A stretch of DNA of 64,000 nucleotides. Origin: Bacillus sp. RO2 (GTDB lineage Bacteria; Bacillota; Bacilli; Bacillales; Bacillaceae_I). Below, piece after piece: positions 36,823-44,497 of this stretch (positions within the stretch are counted from its first letter, which is position 1; every line of letters begins with the position of its first letter). Under the pieces are notes generated by a model. The model had not been told where the DNA came from. It ran no database searches and worked only from the letters and a program-made list of their open reading frames with translations. A program made the translations under genes and the position numbers. Where the stretch lies: NCBI RefSeq assembly GCF_012911845.1, contig NZ_JAAXCU010000045.1, positions 91,731 through 155,730 on the forward strand, written 5' to 3'.

Positions 36823-37452
36823 ATGTTTAGGAGAATGTACGCGAGGCCTAGACATTTATCACATAATAGGAATATGAATATGTTAAGTCAGCTTCCTTTC
36901 TTAAATAATTTACTGCCTTATTCCGGCGGAGGATCCATGCAAGGGATGTTTCCTCAGCAGGTCATGAACGGAGGCTGGATGAACCAACAGGGGATGTCTC
37001 CTGACTATATGAATGCGATACCATTTTCAGGGAATGGTACACAAAATTCGGCGTTTCCTTTTAACATGATGAATAATATGAGTCAGAATGCTTTCCCACA
37101 AACTATGCCATTGGGCGGCAATATGGGGCAAAATGGCTTTGTCCAAAGTATGCCGTTTAATCCAATGGGTCAGAACGGATATCCTCAAGGATTTCCACAA
37201 CAACAGGGTGGGGGACCTAGCGGTAATTTTATGCCAAATCAAATGAGTATGCCATTTATGAATCCATATCCTACCCAGGGACAATCAACTAAGCCTCAAA
37301 CATCACAGGTCAACTCCTTTATGAATCAGTTTAAAGGGCAAGACGGAAATGTGGATATGAAGAAAATGATGGACACTGCTGGACAAATGATGAATACAGT
37401 CAATCAACTTAATAATATGTTCAAAGGTCTTGCATCAACATTTAAAGCATAA
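36823..37452 (+). CDS. yppG: YppG-type spore coat protein
   Basis: 209 residues. A low-complexity middle rich in Gly, Asn, Gln, Met, Pro and Phe (units like MPLGGNMGQNGF, MPFNPMGQNGYPQG) and a conserved C-terminal helical segment (VNSFMNQFKGQDGNVDMKKM, MMDTAGQMMNTVNQLNN). This layout matches YppG, a coat-associated protein of Bacillus; it is longer than the B. subtilis one because the repeat part has expanded. GAGGAGGGATTCG precedes the ATG. Confidence 0.82.
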   Translation: MFRRMYARPRHLSHNRNMNMLSQLPFLNNLLPYSGGGSMQGMFPQQVMNGGWMNQQGMSPDYMNAIPFSGNGTQNSAFPFNMMNNMSQNAFPQTMPLGGNMGQNGFVQSMPFNPMGQNGYPQGFPQQQGGGPSGNFMPNQMSMPFMNPYPTQGQSTKPQTSQVNSFMNQFKGQDGNVDMKKMMDTAGQMMNTVNQLNNMFKGLASTFKA

Positions 37453-37456
37453 TATA

Positions 37457-37483
37457 AGATGCCTTCCAATAGAGGGCATCTTA
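37457..37483. terminator. Hairpin between yppG and the acetyltransferase gene
   Basis: AAGATGCC / GGGCATCTT stem with short T-rich flanks; a weak bidirectional terminator for converging genes. Confidence 0.55.
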
Positions 37484-37987
37484 ATTTGATATATGTAAAG
37501 CCATGTGTTCTTCATCTATATAAAAGCCGTCTACATATAGAGCACCATTCTCATATCCAAAAGTATTAAATCCATAGCTCTCATACAATTTTTTGGCAGA
37601 GTTATTGGTCGCAGCCACCGTTAATTGAATTTGCTGTACACCTGGTATGTCTTTCGCTTTAATAAGTGTATCTTTTAGCATTTGCTTGCTATAGCCTTGT
37701 CCTCTATAATTCTCTGCGATATATACGCCCCAAATAAATCCTTTATGTTTGAACTTTATTTTGTCTTCTCGTTTAAAACCAATCATACCAACAAGAATTT
37801 CTTTATCAAATAAACCATAAATAAAGGATTCTTTATTTTCTGGAATACGATCCTTGATGTCATCTAAAGATCTACTTTGTTCTTCCTCATAGCTGGAAGC
37901 GAAGGAAGCGGGTTCTTTTAATAAGGATTCTAAACGCAATCGTCTATATTGTTCTGCGTCATTTTTTTTCAATACACGCATTTTCAC
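37481..37987 (-). CDS. GNAT-family N-acetyltransferase
   Basis: About 168 residues. Acetyl-CoA site motif A IAENYRGQGYSKQMLKD, upstream strand GMIGFKREDK and the NNSAKKLYESYGFNTFG motif B are typical of GNAT enzymes. Substrate unknown. Three starts compete: GTG 37996, GTG 37987 and ATG 37981. AGGGG lies 8 bases before 37987, so I chose that. The B. subtilis yppG region does not carry this gene as I recall. Confidence 0.85.
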   Translation of the reverse strand: MKMRVLKKNDAEQYRRLRLESLLKEPASFASSYEEEQSRSLDDIKDRIPENKESFIYGLFDKEILVGMIGFKREDKIKFKHKGFIWGVYIAENYRGQGYSKQMLKDTLIKAKDIPGVQQIQLTVAATNNSAKKLYESYGFNTFGYENGALYVDGFYIDEEHMALHISN

Positions 37988-38007
37988 TCTCATCACCCCT
38001 GAATTGT

Positions 38008-38033
38008 AAAAAAAGGAGAGAAGGTTCTCTCCT
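38008..38033 (-). terminator. Terminator of the reverse-strand 62-residue gene
   Basis: Reverse strand: AGGAGAGAA / TTCTCTCCT 9-bp stem, 2-nt loop, then seven T. Confidence 0.85.
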
Positions 38034-38037
38034 GCTA

Positions 38038-38226
38038 TTACTTATGATAATCGCCTTTTGGGTCTTGTTCAAAGAAGTAGTTGTCCAACTTTTCTTCTTC
38101 CTGATGATTAAGGGAGGAGCTATAATATGGATTTTCTTCTTTTTGTTCTTTATCAAGGTTGGTTTTTATTACAAGTGATGGCGAAGTGGATGGGCTTGCA
38201 TACACTTTTTTATACTGTTTGCTCAT
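38038..38226 (-). CDS. Hypothetical 62-residue hydrophilic protein
   Basis: Starts MSKQYKKVYASPSTSPS and ends YFFEQDPKGDYHK; rich in Ser, Tyr, Lys, Glu, no membrane segment. Not recognised. AGGAGGTGTACAAG in front of ATG 38226 and a dedicated terminator just after the stop make it a convincing gene. It diverges from the next small gene at 38373. Composition suggests a spore or coat-associated protein, unproven. Confidence 0.75.
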   Translation of the reverse strand: MSKQYKKVYASPSTSPSLVIKTNLDKEQKEENPYYSSSLNHQEEEKLDNYFFEQDPKGDYHK

Positions 38227-38372
38227 CTTGTACACCTCCTATTGGTTATCTTGTGTACTGGTGGTGGATTTATGTAGTGTTGTAATTGGACTTTTATTTC
38301 CATTCATAAAATTTTTGATTCCATCCATGCTATAGAGGTAGGTCGAAAATTTTTATTTTGGGAGGCTTAATG

Positions 38373-38522
38373 ATGACGAATAGAAATGATAATCGAGAAC
38401 GTAAGAATAAATATCCTAATAATCAGCATCAGCAAGAGGTTTCTAAGGAATTGGCAAGCATTCAGATGGATTCTACTCCTGAAGAGAATGCAAAGTACGG
38501 ATCAAAATCGCATAAAAACTAA
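38373..38522 (+). CDS. Hypothetical 49-residue hydrophilic protein
   Basis: Starts MTNRNDNRERKNKYPNNQHQ, contains QEVSKELASIQMD and ends KYGSKSHKN. No family recognised. GGAGGC sits six bases before ATG 38373 (an ATG at 38370 is too close), and a strong terminator follows the stop. Asn/Gln/Lys-rich composition resembles minor small acid-soluble spore proteins, which is only an analogy. Confidence 0.72.
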   Translation: MTNRNDNRERKNKYPNNQHQQEVSKELASIQMDSTPEENAKYGSKSHKN

Positions 38523-38525
38523 ATT

Positions 38526-38558
38526 AAAAGCAGTCACTTTTATGGGTGACTGCTTTTG
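38526..38558 (+). terminator. Terminator after the 49-residue gene
   Basis: AAAAGCAGTCAC / GTGACTGCTTTT, 12-bp stem; A tail before and TTTTGTT after, so it can work both ways. Confidence 0.88.
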
Positions 38559-38591
38559 TTGTTATTGAGAATATCAAAATTGTATTTAACC

Positions 38592-38711
38592 GTTGATTGC
38601 CGTTCCAGTTGCTTCGCTTTCCATGGGCGGTCCGGAAGCCTCCTCACTCCGTTGGGGTCTTCCCTGTCCCTTCTTCCCATAGGAGTCTGCGCAACTTCCA
38701 CGGCAATCAAC
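38592..38711 (-). repeat. Complete dispersed element, third locus
   Basis: GTTGATTGCCG (38592-38602) and CGGCAATCAAC (38701-38711) are perfect 11-bp inverted ends. Inside: CTTCGCTTTCCATGGGCGG, AAGCCTCCTCACTCC, GGGGTCTTCCC, CATAGGAGTCTGCGC. Same family as at 13.9 and 24.8 kb, with internal differences. It lies in the 456-bp gene-free interval 38523-38978. Confidence 0.85.
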
Positions 38712-38790
38712 AAGAGTTTTATTACCAAAGAGTAGGTATTCTAACCGATTAAAGTGAAAAGGGCAAACAGTTTATTACTCGTAATCTCTA

Positions 38791-38918
38791 GCTGTGGATT
38801 GGAACTAATGGCGGAGACTCCTACGGGGGAGTAGCGGCATTGTTGAGACCCCGCAGCGAAGCGAGGAGGCTCAAGGTCGCCCCGTGGAAAGCGAAGCCAC
38901 TAGCGGAAAGGAACAGCG
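38791..38918 (+). repeat. Complete dispersed element, fourth copy, opposite orientation
   Basis: GCTGTGGATTGGAAC to GGAAAGGAACAGC, with GGCGGAGACTCCTACGGGGG, GAGACCCCGCAGCGAAGCG, GAGGAGGCTC and CCCCGTGGAAAGCGAAGCC. Ends are imperfect. It lies 80 bp from the third-locus copy in the opposite orientation. The rest of the interval shows nothing else. Confidence 0.82.
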
Positions 38919-38978
38919 ACTACTACCTAAAAACAAAGTTGTAATAGGACAGGGGTTTCTTTTGTTTTTTAATATTTT

Positions 38979-39443
38979 TCAATCATCTATTTTAATTTGT
39001 TTGATGTTTTTCTTTGGTATGCGGATTTGGAGTAGACCGTCTCGGTAGCTAGCTTGAAGGGCATGTAATTTTACATATGGTGGGACAGGTATGGTCCGTT
39101 TTTGGTGCTTCATCGTGTAGCTGTTGCTTACAAAAGATGTGGACTCATCAATTGTTTCGAGCTGTTCTTCATTTTTAACTCCGATGGTTAAGTATCGATC
39201 AAAGGTCTCTATTGTAATTTGTTCTTTTTTAACTCCAGGGAGTTTACAAATAACAAGAAACTCTCCTGTTGTTTCTCGTGTTTCCACTGGCAATGAAGCT
39301 TCTGTAAACGCATGGCCAAAGAAATTATCCATTTGCTGAAGCATCCCTTTTATTGGGGAGTTGCTGAAAAATGTATCAATAGAATTCATGATATTGTTTT
39401 GAGGGACTTTCTTGTTTGGAAGCTTACCTTGTTCATCTTTCAT
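38979..39443 (-). CDS. Hsp20/alpha-crystallin family small heat-shock protein
   Basis: 154 residues. N-terminal variable arm (about 1-50, FFSNSPIKGMLQQMDNFFGH) and an alpha-crystallin domain (about 52-145) with VICKLPGVKKEQITIET and the RDGLLQIRIPKK segment, equal to the GVLxI/V end motif. ATP-independent holdase. Could be a spore CotM/CotP-type or a YocM-type protein; which one cannot be said here. AAAGGAGTCC precedes the start at 39443. Confidence 0.9.
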   Translation of the reverse strand: MKDEQGKLPNKKVPQNNIMNSIDTFFSNSPIKGMLQQMDNFFGHAFTEASLPVETRETTGEFLVICKLPGVKKEQITIETFDRYLTIGVKNEEQLETIDESTSFVSNSYTMKHQKRTIPVPPYVKLHALQASYRDGLLQIRIPKKNIKQIKIDD

Positions 39444-39578
39444 GGTAGGACTCCTTTCGTGCTCTTTATCATTACTATATAGATTTGGGCTTAGTCGGGT
39501 TCCTGTATTTGGTGGTTCTTTTATTGCAGATTTTGCAACGGATAAATCTTTTAGAAAAATGCATTTCCCCTAAAATTA

Positions 39579-39587
39579 TGCTATACT
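39579..39587 (+). promoter_or_regulatory. Extended -10 promoter of the YdjO-like gene
   Basis: TGCTATACT at 39579-39587. It would give a 5' leader of about 125 nt containing ACGAGGA and TCCTCGT arms (39607-39613 and 39643-39649) around a very T-rich loop of about 30 nt. Confidence 0.5.
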
Positions 39588-39720
39588 ATATTGGAAGAGA
39601 TTGTATGACGAGGATGCTTTTTTTATTTTTTTTCTTATTTTTTCCTCGTATATTGGCATACTAAGATTATATTAGTGAGGATAAACTGCGCCCCACCTCA
39701 AAAGATAGGAGAGTGGTACT

Positions 39721-39933
39721 ATGGCTTTTGGAAGAAGAGAAGTAGAAGAAATCGTTACCGAGGAAACGAAAGTATGGGTTTGTGAATCAGAGGATTGCAA
39801 TGGTTGGATGAGAGATAATTTTAAGAACAGCGAAAGCGACATCCCAACATGTCCTCTATGCCACAGCGGCATGACACAATCTACCAAAGTGCTAGCAGTC
39901 ATCAATAACTACAGTCAAAATCAGAAGATGTAA
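39721..39933 (+). CDS. YdjO-like cold-inducible small protein
   Basis: 70 residues: MAFGRREVEEIVTEETKVWV, then WVCESEDCNGWMRDNF and a CPLCHSGM knuckle. Four Cys in two pairs suggest a small zinc-binding fold. The start and the Cys pattern match the YdjO family, described as cold-inducible in B. subtilis; function unknown. AGGAGAGTGGTACT precedes the ATG, and a terminator follows. Confidence 0.82.
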   Translation: MAFGRREVEEIVTEETKVWVCESEDCNGWMRDNFKNSESDIPTCPLCHSGMTQSTKVLAVINNYSQNQKM

Positions 39934-39948
39934 ATATACCCAATGTGG

Positions 39949-39985
39949 AAAAACCAAGCGCCTTCCAAGTGCTTGGTTTTTCTTT
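39949..39985 (+). terminator. Terminator after the YdjO-like gene
   Basis: AAAAACCAAGC / GCTTGGTTTTT, 11-bp stem with a 10-nt loop, T tail. Confidence 0.9.
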
Positions 39986-39991
39986 TTGGAC

Positions 39992-40021
39992 TTTACGAAC
40001 CGAACGCTTATTCGCTAAAAT
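39992..40021 (+). promoter_or_regulatory. mrfAB promoter with LexA-like box
   Basis: TTTACG (39992-39997), 18-bp spacer, TAAAAT (40016-40021). Between them, 40001-40014 reads CGAACGCTTATTCG, which matches the Bacillus LexA (DinR) half-sites CGAAC-N4-GTTCG with one mismatch. The overlap with the promoter core is where a repressor would act. Binding is inference. Confidence 0.55.
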
Positions 40022-40048
40022 AGAGAGTAGAGAATGAGGTGAGTTGTA

Positions 40049-42316
40049 ATGAAATGGAGAAAAACAATATATGAAGTAATTGATTGGATGAAAAGTGAAG
40101 AATCCATAGCAAAAAATATCGTACATTGGGAAACAGTCCCTCCCAAAGAAGCACAAACAGTCCCGTTTCCTGCTCAAATAGATGAACGTTTGATGAAATC
40201 ATTGACCGAAAGAGGTATCAACTCTTTATATACCCACCAAGCAGCTGCATTTGAGGCTGCAATTAATAAAAAACATTTTGTAGCGGTTACCCCGACGGCT
40301 TCAGGAAAAACCTTATGTTATAACTTGCCGGTACTTCAGAAAATTGTACAAAACAATGACGCCCGAGCACTTTATTTATTCCCGACAAAAGCACTTGCAC
40401 AGGATCAAAAGAGTGAACTGAACGAAATCATTACGCAAATGGGTGTGCCAATCAACAGTTATACATATGATGGCGACACTGCCCCTACCATCAGACAAAA
40501 AGTAAGAAAAGCCGGACATGTAGTTATAACAAATCCCGATATGCTTCATTCGGCAATCCTACCTCATCATACCAAATGGGTTTCACTTTTTGAAAACCTG
40601 GAATATATCGTGATAGATGAGTTGCATACGTATAGAGGTGTGTTTGGAAGTCATGTTGCTAATGTGATTAGAAGGTTAAAACGAATATGTAATTTTTATG
40701 GAAGTAACCCTACGTTTATCTGTACATCTGCAACGATAGCGAATCCGAAAGAACTCGCTCAGGAGCTTACTGGGGAGGACTTTGAACTTATCAATAATAA
40801 CGGAGCTCCAGCCAGTAAAAAGCATATCGTTTTTTACAACCCACCAATCGTCAATAAGCCGTTGAATATCAGGAGGAGTGCAACGCTAGAGGTAAGAAAA
40901 CTGGCTGCAGAGTTTCTTCAAGAAAAAATTCAAACCATCGTCTTTGCGAAAAGCAGGGTCCGAGTGGAAATTCTGTTAACGTACCTTAAAGAGCTAGTCA
41001 AAAACCAACTCGGAGAAAAGTCTATCCAAGGGTACAGGGGAGGATATCTCCCGACCCAGCGCCGGGCGATTGAAAAAGGCTTAAGAAACGGAGAAATTTA
41101 TGGTGTGATCAGTACTAACGCGCTGGAACTTGGAGTGGACATAGGACAATTGCAGGTCTGTATCATGACAGGATATCCTGGAACGATAGCAAGTGCTTGG
41201 CAGCAGGCTGGTCGAGCTGGGCGCAGACAGGGAGAAGCGGTAATTGTCATGGTGGCAAGCTCCAATCCGTTAGATCAATATGTCATCCAACACCCGGAAT
41301 TTTTTCTGAAAAGCAATCCAGAGTCAGCCAGGATTAATCCAAATAATCTCGTTATACTAGTGGACCATATTAAGTGTGCTGCCTATGAGTTACCCTTTAA
41401 AAAAGGCGATACCTTTGATGGAGTGGAGCTTGAGGATATTTTAGATTATTTGGCAGACGAAAGAGTTCTTCACGAAAACGGAGGGAAATTTCATTGGATG
41501 AATGATGCCTTCCCGGCCCATAACATCAGCCTGCGTTCAGCTTCACAGGAAAATGTCATTATCATTGACCAATCATCAGAACCCGCTAATAAAGTGATTG
41601 GGGAAATGGACCGTTTCAGTTCTATGACTCTCCTCCATGATGAAGCAATCTACTTGCACCAAGGAGTTCAATATCAAGTAGAGAAACTTGACTGGGAAGA
41701 AAAGAAAGCATTTGTAAGAGAAGTAAATGTCGACTATTTTACCGATGCGAATCTTGCAGTTTCCCTTGATGTACTTGAGGTGGACAAACAGGCCGATTAC
41801 CAAGCAGGCACTATATCGTTTGGAGATGTTTCGGTCCGGGCGATGGCAACTATTTTTAAAAAGATTAAATTTGAAACTCACGAAAACATCGGATCAGGAC
41901 CTATCTACCTTCCAGAAGAAGAGCTTCAGACAAGTGCAACGTGGATTACACTTGAAGAAGAAATTACAGAGCGACTTAAAGGAGATGATTTGGAGAAAAG
42001 TCTCTTGGGTATCGCTCACGCCCTTAAACACGTGATTCCATTATTATTAATGTGTGAACCGATGGATATGCAAGTAGTACCTCAAGTCAAGTCCACGCAC
42101 GATGAAAAACCCGTAGTCTATTTTTATGACCGTTATCCTGGAGGAGTCGGGTTAAGTGAAAAAGCGTACGACTATATAAATGAGCTGCTTACAAGTGCGA
42201 GTGAACTAATAGGCAATTGCCCATGCCGTTCAGGTTGTCCATCTTGCATCGGTGCGGATTATCCTGAAGAAGACTCCAAAGAATTGGCACTCTCTCTACT
42301 TCAAAAACTTGTGTAA
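40049..42316 (+). CDS. mrfA: Mitomycin repair helicase MrfA (YprA)
   Basis: Superfamily 2 DNA helicase of the MrfA/Hrq1 type; in B. subtilis MrfA with MrfB removes mitomycin C adducts independently of UvrABC. 755 residues. Seen: Walker A TPTASGKTLCYNLP, DEVH-type box VIDELHTYRGVFGSH, motif III SATIANP, motif VI QQAGRAGRRQGE, and a C-terminal DUF1998 domain with the metal-binding Cys set CPCRSGCPSC. GAGGTGAG lies 7 bases before the ATG. mrfB follows 13 bp after the stop. Confidence 0.95.
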   Translation: MKWRKTIYEVIDWMKSEESIAKNIVHWETVPPKEAQTVPFPAQIDERLMKSLTERGINSLYTHQAAAFEAAINKKHFVAVTPTASGKTLCYNLPVLQKIVQNNDARALYLFPTKALAQDQKSELNEIITQMGVPINSYTYDGDTAPTIRQKVRKAGHVVITNPDMLHSAILPHHTKWVSLFENLEYIVIDELHTYRGVFGSHVANVIRRLKRICNFYGSNPTFICTSATIANPKELAQELTGEDFELINNNGAPASKKHIVFYNPPIVNKPLNIRRSATLEVRKLAAEFLQEKIQTIVFAKSRVRVEILLTYLKELVKNQLGEKSIQGYRGGYLPTQRRAIEKGLRNGEIYGVISTNALELGVDIGQLQVCIMTGYPGTIASAWQQAGRAGRRQGEAVIVMVASSNPLDQYVIQHPEFFLKSNPESARINPNNLVILVDHIKCAAYELPFKKGDTFDGVELEDILDYLADERVLHENGGKFHWMNDAFPAHNISLRSASQENVIIIDQSSEPANKVIGEMDRFSSMTLLHDEAIYLHQGVQYQVEKLDWEEKKAFVREVNVDYFTDANLAVSLDVLEVDKQADYQAGTISFGDVSVRAMATIFKKIKFETHENIGSGPIYLPEEELQTSATWITLEEEITERLKGDDLEKSLLGIAHALKHVIPLLLMCEPMDMQVVPQVKSTHDEKPVVYFYDRYPGGVGLSEKAYDYINELLTSASELIGNCPCRSGCPSCIGADYPEEDSKELALSLLQKLV

Positions 42317-42329
42317 AGGGGGGAATCAT

Positions 42330-43601
42330 ATGGGTATGAAAAATAAATTAAGTAGAATGAAAAAGCATCTCACGAGTAATTCAGATGCAATGCCTGTGGA
42401 ACGCAAGATTGAAAGAATGCAGAACCTGATGGATTCTGATTCATCCCTTGCTGATATCCCTAATTTGAAAGAATGGGAAGCCTATGGGGTAAAACCATAC
42501 TTTGCAAATGGAGAGTACTGCCTTATACGGGAAGTAGAGTATGATTTGGATTATAAGCACGGAAAGTATCGGTTAGGGGATCTATTGCCCATTATGGATG
42601 AGTGGCAAAAATCAGGTGTAGAGCATCCGTTGTCTGCAAAAGGTCATCAGGCAAATGATCTTTTTTTCTTTGATACAGAAACAACCGGGCTAAGTGGTGG
42701 GACAGGCACAACTATTTTCTTGCTAGGATATGCAAGAGTTCTAAGAGATAGAGTGATCGTTAGGCAACACCTTTTACCTGGACCGGGGAATGAGGTTGCC
42801 CTTTACCAGAGTTTCCTGGAGGAAGTGGATTACACGACTCTTGTTACATACAATGGTAAGGCATTCGACTGGCCTCAAGTAAAAACACGGCACACCCTTA
42901 TTAGAGAACATGTCCCGAAGCTTCCTGCATTTGGACATTATGATCTTTTACATGCATCAAGAAGACTTTGGAAGAAGAAATTAGAATCAGTAAGACTTGC
43001 AAATGTGGAAAAAGAGATTCTTGGAATTGAGCGGAAAGATGATATCCCAGGATTTTTAGCACCGATGATTTACTTTGATTTTGTAAAAACAAACGAAATG
43101 CAAGGGATAAAGGGAGTGATGAAACACAATGAATGGGATGTATTAACGCTCATAACATTGTATGCACATCTCTCTGCACTCCTTTTGGTGGATAGCAAAG
43201 AAAGAGATAAAGTGGAAGAGTACGAAATAGGACGTTGGTATGACACATTGGGAGAGAAGGAAGCAGCTAAAGCATTATATAACAATATTTCCGACTTTTC
43301 TCCCCAAGCAACGTTTAATTTAGGAATGTTAAAGAAAAAGGAACAGGACTATAAAGGGGCAAAAATACTTTTCCAGAAGTGCTTTGAAGATGAAAATCAT
43401 CTGTGCAAGGAAACGGCGGGAATAGAAATCGCTAAAATACTCGAACATAAAGAGAAAAACTACTCCCTTGCTCTATTTTATGCGGAAAAATCGTTGGAGT
43501 TTTTTCAGTCGTCAAATAATAAACATCTTAAAAATAGCGGTTCTATTTTAGCTGATTTTGAGAAAAGAATTAATCGGCTGAAAAATAAATCGAGAAATTG
43601 A
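42330..43601 (+). CDS. mrfB: Mitomycin repair exonuclease MrfB (YprB)
   Basis: DEDDh-type exonuclease partner of MrfA. 423 residues: FFDTETTGLSGGTGTTIFLL (exo I), TYNGKAFDWPQVKTRH (exo II) and HNEWDVLTLITLY (exo III), followed by a TPR-like C-terminal part (YNNISDFSPQATFNLGMLK). ATG 42330 has AAAGGGGGGAATC upstream; a longer frame from 42252 only overlaps mrfA. Operon with mrfA. Confidence 0.94.
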   Translation: MGMKNKLSRMKKHLTSNSDAMPVERKIERMQNLMDSDSSLADIPNLKEWEAYGVKPYFANGEYCLIREVEYDLDYKHGKYRLGDLLPIMDEWQKSGVEHPLSAKGHQANDLFFFDTETTGLSGGTGTTIFLLGYARVLRDRVIVRQHLLPGPGNEVALYQSFLEEVDYTTLVTYNGKAFDWPQVKTRHTLIREHVPKLPAFGHYDLLHASRRLWKKKLESVRLANVEKEILGIERKDDIPGFLAPMIYFDFVKTNEMQGIKGVMKHNEWDVLTLITLYAHLSALLLVDSKERDKVEEYEIGRWYDTLGEKEAAKALYNNISDFSPQATFNLGMLKKKEQDYKGAKILFQKCFEDENHLCKETAGIEIAKILEHKEKNYSLALFYAEKSLEFFQSSNNKHLKNSGSILADFEKRINRLKNKSRN

Positions 43602-43642
43602 AAATATTTTCACATTTTGTCTGAATTTCTGCAAAACATATA

Positions 43643-43671
43643 TTGTCAACGTGCTTTTTACCATGTAAAAT
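43643..43671 (+). promoter_or_regulatory. Promoter of the 32-residue gene
   Basis: TTGTCA (43643-43648), 17-bp spacer, TAAAAT (43666-43671). CAACGTGCT at 43647-43655 in the spacer is exactly inverted as AGCACGTTG at 43718-43726, over the start codon. Confidence 0.65.
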
Positions 43672-43723
43672 TAACTATTGTGAATGTCAAAATTACTATT
43701 AGATATATGGGAGAGAGAGCACG

Positions 43724-43822
43724 TTGTCTAGATTTATTTTATGTTTGTTTTTTGTTGTTATCGGTCTTACGTTATTTGGTCTTTCCAATTTAAAGGATAA
43801 TATCTACACGATTTTACTATAA
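43724..43822 (+). CDS. Putative 32-residue single-span membrane peptide
   Basis: MSRFILCLFFVVIGLTLFGL, then SNLKDNIYTILL. One hydrophobic helix with a short polar end; no family recognised. A SigA-type promoter lies about 50 bp upstream of TTG 43724, and GGAGAGAGAG is a usable ribosome site. A purine-rich Shine-Dalgarno and a start codon inside an inverted-repeat arm are unusual. No terminator was found; cotD is 120 bp downstream. Real but unproven. Confidence 0.5.
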   Translation: MSRFILCLFFVVIGLTLFGLSNLKDNIYTILL

Positions 43823-43872
43823 AAATGGTAGGCAAATGTATATAAATTAAGAAAATAGGTGTTTGTATTAGT

Positions 43873-43900
43873 ACATGTATCTCACTTCTTTCATAGTTTG
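43873..43900 (+). promoter_or_regulatory. Possible SigK promoter of cotD
   Basis: AC (43873-43874) and CATAGTTTG (43892-43900) at 17 bp resemble the SigK pattern AC / CATANNNTA with a mismatch at the end. cotD of B. subtilis is SigK- and GerE-controlled. Confidence 0.3.
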
Positions 43901-43941
43901 TTAATGTAAAGAGAAAAACAAATTGAAAGGAGATCGAAAGT

Positions 43942-44364
43942 ATGTACAACTGCAGACCTAACATGATGGCACCAATTGTCCATCCTACAAAATGTTGTGT
44001 AAAAAATCTTTATTCTACTACTGAGGTTCCTCACATTCATCCTTCACACACAACATACGTAAACAACCAACAGTTCCAACACAAACACTATTTTCCGCAA
44101 ACAGATTCCATGGTAGATTCTGTGTCACACCAACACTTCAATTGTGGTCCTGGAGGCCCTGGAATGGGTGGTCAACCTGGTCAGGTGATGGGAGCACAAA
44201 CTGACCCTGGATATGGTCAAGTAATGGGTGCACAAACCAACGCTGGATATGGTCAAATGGGAATGCCTGGTCAAGTAATGGGTGCACAACAAGGTCCTGG
44301 AATGGGACAAATGGGACCTGGCGGAATGCCTGGTCAATGTAAGCATTATGGCTATGGAAGATAA
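43942..44364 (+). CDS. cotD: Inner spore coat protein D
   Basis: 140 residues. The first 70 carry the CotD signature: CRPNMMAPIVHPTKCC, VPHIHPSHTTYVN, FQHKHYFPQTDS and SHQHF, rich in His and Cys. The second half is a Gly/Gln/Met-rich repeat (GQVMGAQTDPGYGQVMGAQT region, three GQVMGAQ units) not needed for the family core and longer than in B. subtilis CotD (about 75 residues). AAAGGAGATCGAAAGT precedes the ATG. Confidence 0.92.
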   Translation: MYNCRPNMMAPIVHPTKCCVKNLYSTTEVPHIHPSHTTYVNNQQFQHKHYFPQTDSMVDSVSHQHFNCGPGGPGMGGQPGQVMGAQTDPGYGQVMGAQTNAGYGQMGMPGQVMGAQQGPGMGQMGPGGMPGQCKHYGYGR

Positions 44365-44398
44365 GCGAGTTAAACTTGCTTTTGTTTGATAAATGACG

Positions 44399-44429
44399 AA
44401 AAAGAACTGGCTTCAAGTCAGTTCTTTTT
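44399..44429 (+). terminator. Terminator after cotD
   Basis: AAAAAGAACTG / CAGTTCTTTTT, 11-bp stem, 8-9-nt loop, T tail. Confidence 0.9.
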
Positions 44430-44497
44430 CCATTACATATTGATGTATGACTTGCGCTTTTCTGGCTTTCTATTTATTATTTTAAGTAGAGGTGCTT

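Noticed and set aside
39902..40202. Reverse open frames at the start of mrfA
   Set aside because: They are antisense to mrfA and its promoter, with no ribosome site.
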